Part shown: one piece after another, positions 62,913 to 64,000 of the stretch
Position numbering within the stretch: the first letter of the stretch is position 1
Layout: every line of letters begins with the position of its first letter
Made by a program: the position numbers and the translations under genes
Notes under the pieces: generated by a model
What the model was told of the DNA's origin: nothing
What the model saw: the letters and a program-made list of their open reading frames with translations, nothing else
Databases searched by the model: none
NCBI RefSeq assembly: GCF_015679185.1
Contig: NZ_CP064939.1
Location: 3,038,001-3,102,000, forward strand
Source: Pedobacter endophyticus
GTDB lineage: Bacteria > Bacteroidota > Bacteroidia > Sphingobacteriales > Sphingobacteriaceae
Length of the DNA: 64,000 nucleotides
Direction: 5' to 3'

Positions 62913-64000
62913 TTACCATCCGGGGTTTTGCTGTAGCGTTCCTGCGGGGTACAAACTAATTTGGCCAGTTGGAATTGGCGACAAATAGTTCTTCGGGTCG
63001 ACAAACGTTCTGGTTAAGTTGGCTGCGTACGGAATGATGTAACCTTGCGCATTTCTGAGCACCTTGCCATTATCGGGCACTTTGGCACCTAAGAAAGCAT
63101 CAACATTTTTGGCTCTATCCAAATATTGTCCTTTTTTCCAGCGCAAAATATCCTGATATCTAAACCCGTTCATCATCAGTTCTACTCTACGCTCGCGTCT
63201 TATTTCCCACATTAGCGGCGAAACATCGGCATCTCTTTTAGGGTCTACAATGGTAACTCCACCCGCAGCTACGTTTCCGCCACCTAGCACAGTGAGTTTT
63301 GCAATTCCCGCCCTTGTTCTTAACAAGTTAATTGATTTATCCATGTCGGCCTGAGTAAAGGCTAGCTTGCCCAACTGATCTAAAATTGCGGTGATCTCAG
63401 CATAATTAAGTAAAACTTCGGAGTAGTAAAAAATCGGCGCATCGGTTTCATTGTACGGTGCCAACTGGTTCGACGCAGGGTTTAAAAACTTAGATGGACG
63501 ATAACCTGTGCTTGAGCTGTAGCCATTTACCAAAGTTCCGTTATAGGCTAAAAAGTTATCAACGGTGGCCAACAGGCGATTATCTCTGTTTGTTCTCACA
63601 GCTGCAATGGTGTTATCTCCCTGATAAAGCGGCGATTGTCCAATTGGTAAACCATCGGTTGCAGGATACGCTTCTACCGCCGATTTCGTTAAGCCACTCA
63701 TTTGGGTTGTGCTGTTGGTATAGCCAATTACAGAGTGAGTGAGTACGCCAGCCAGGTATTTTTTATAAAGCAGCACCTCCTTGTTACCAGCTAAATCCAT
63801 CGAGCTGTAAATGCTTCTGTAATCGGCATTCAAGATATATTTTCCGGTCATCAGCTTTTCGCAGGCGTCTTTACCCTGAGTTAAAAACTTATCAGCATCT
63901 GGCAGCGACAATTCGGTATGGTACACCCTGTAAGAACCCTCAAAAAGACAGATTCTTGCTTTTAGGGCCAGGGCTACGTCGCGATTTACCGTATTGTCGC
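62913..64000 (-). CDS. SusD/RagB-family lipoprotein, 3' part only
   Basis: Partial: the frame stays open to the window edge, reading RDVALALKARICLFEGSYR upstream of the first internal start-like codon. The visible 360 residues include the SusD signature EIRRERRVELMMNGFRYQDI with LRWKKGQYLD, and the usual end YLSPIPTGQISLYPAGTLQQ-type segment. The upstream part and a partner SusC are expected beyond the right edge. This third SusD is close to the GH2/GH92/GH29 genes and could serve the same glycan locus. Confidence 0.92.
   Translation of the reverse strand, partial: DNTVNRDVALALKARICLFEGSYRVYHTELSLPDADKFLTQGKDACEKLMTGKYILNADYRSIYSSMDLAGNKEVLLYKKYLAGVLTHSVIGYTNSTTQMSGLTKSAVEAYPATDGLPIGQSPLYQGDNTIAAVRTNRDNRLLATVDNFLAYNGTLVNGYSSSTGYRPSKFLNPASNQLAPYNETDAPIFYYSEVLLNYAEITAILDQLGKLAFTQADMDKSINLLRTRAGIAKLTVLGGGNVAAGGVTIVDPKRDADVSPLMWEIRRERRVELMMNGFRYQDILRWKKGQYLDRAKNVDAFLGAKVPDNGKVLRNAQGYIIPYAANLTRTFVDPKNYLSPIPTGQISLYPAGTLQQNPGW

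Noticed and set aside
1-64000. CRISPR array
   Set aside because: No run of regularly spaced identical repeats with unique spacers was found; the 43-bp and 73-bp repeats have too few units and conserved intervals.

Overview
The window looks like chromosome from a member of the Bacteroidota, most probably Pedobacter or a close relative in the Sphingobacteriaceae. The evidence is three SusC/SusD-type nutrient-uptake loci, lipoboxes followed by charged residues, promoters of the TAnnTTTG type, very little Shine-Dalgarno sequence, CTnDOT-like tyrosine recombinases, and many short hairpin repeats between genes. The genus is an inference from gene content.

Region 1 (1 to about 4273) is accessory DNA. 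It holds a probable IS21-type end at the left edge, a type IV AbiE-like toxin/antitoxin pair with a 39-nt palindromic operator, and a tyrosine recombinase sitting next to a tRNA-Arg(CCT) gene.

Region 2 (4274 to 22990) is an AT-rich integrative island of about 18.7 kb. It is bounded by two direct copies of tRNA-Arg(CCT) that are identical except for the seven bases of the T loop. A second recombinase lies just inside the right copy, and near-identical arm-type repeats sit at both ends. The cargo is a degenerate SF2 helicase-like protein, several unrecognised proteins, a strongly structured RNA candidate, a Pycsar cyclic-nucleotide defence system (effector, cyclase and an extra membrane protein), a PLD-type nuclease, a lipoprotein/HEPN/OLD-like ATPase operon, and a RadC-like protein. 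No relaxase or conjugation genes were seen. Two copies of a 200-bp noncoding repeat separate cargo modules. It reads as a defence island; the lipoprotein-HEPN-ATPase operon is the best candidate for an undescribed system.

Region 3 (23049 to 49796) is core chromosome: metG, an LD-carboxypeptidase, a DoxX protein, two complete SusCD pairs, a lipid A acyltransferase, a serine hydrolase, a DJ-1/PfpI protein, an L,D-transpeptidase, tRNA-Asp, prfA, an LpxH-type hydrolase, a prolyl oligopeptidase, and a ferredoxin reductase followed by its ferredoxin.

Region 4 (50288 to 64000) carries three secreted glycosidases on one strand: GH2 (endo-beta-mannosidase-like), GH92 alpha-mannosidase and GH29 fucosidase. 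Their specificities would fit together on N-glycans. It also carries an S41 protease, an outer-membrane barrel, a metallophosphoesterase fused to a PQQ propeller, and the 3' part of a third SusD cut by the window edge. Long spacers here are filled with short interspersed hairpin repeats.
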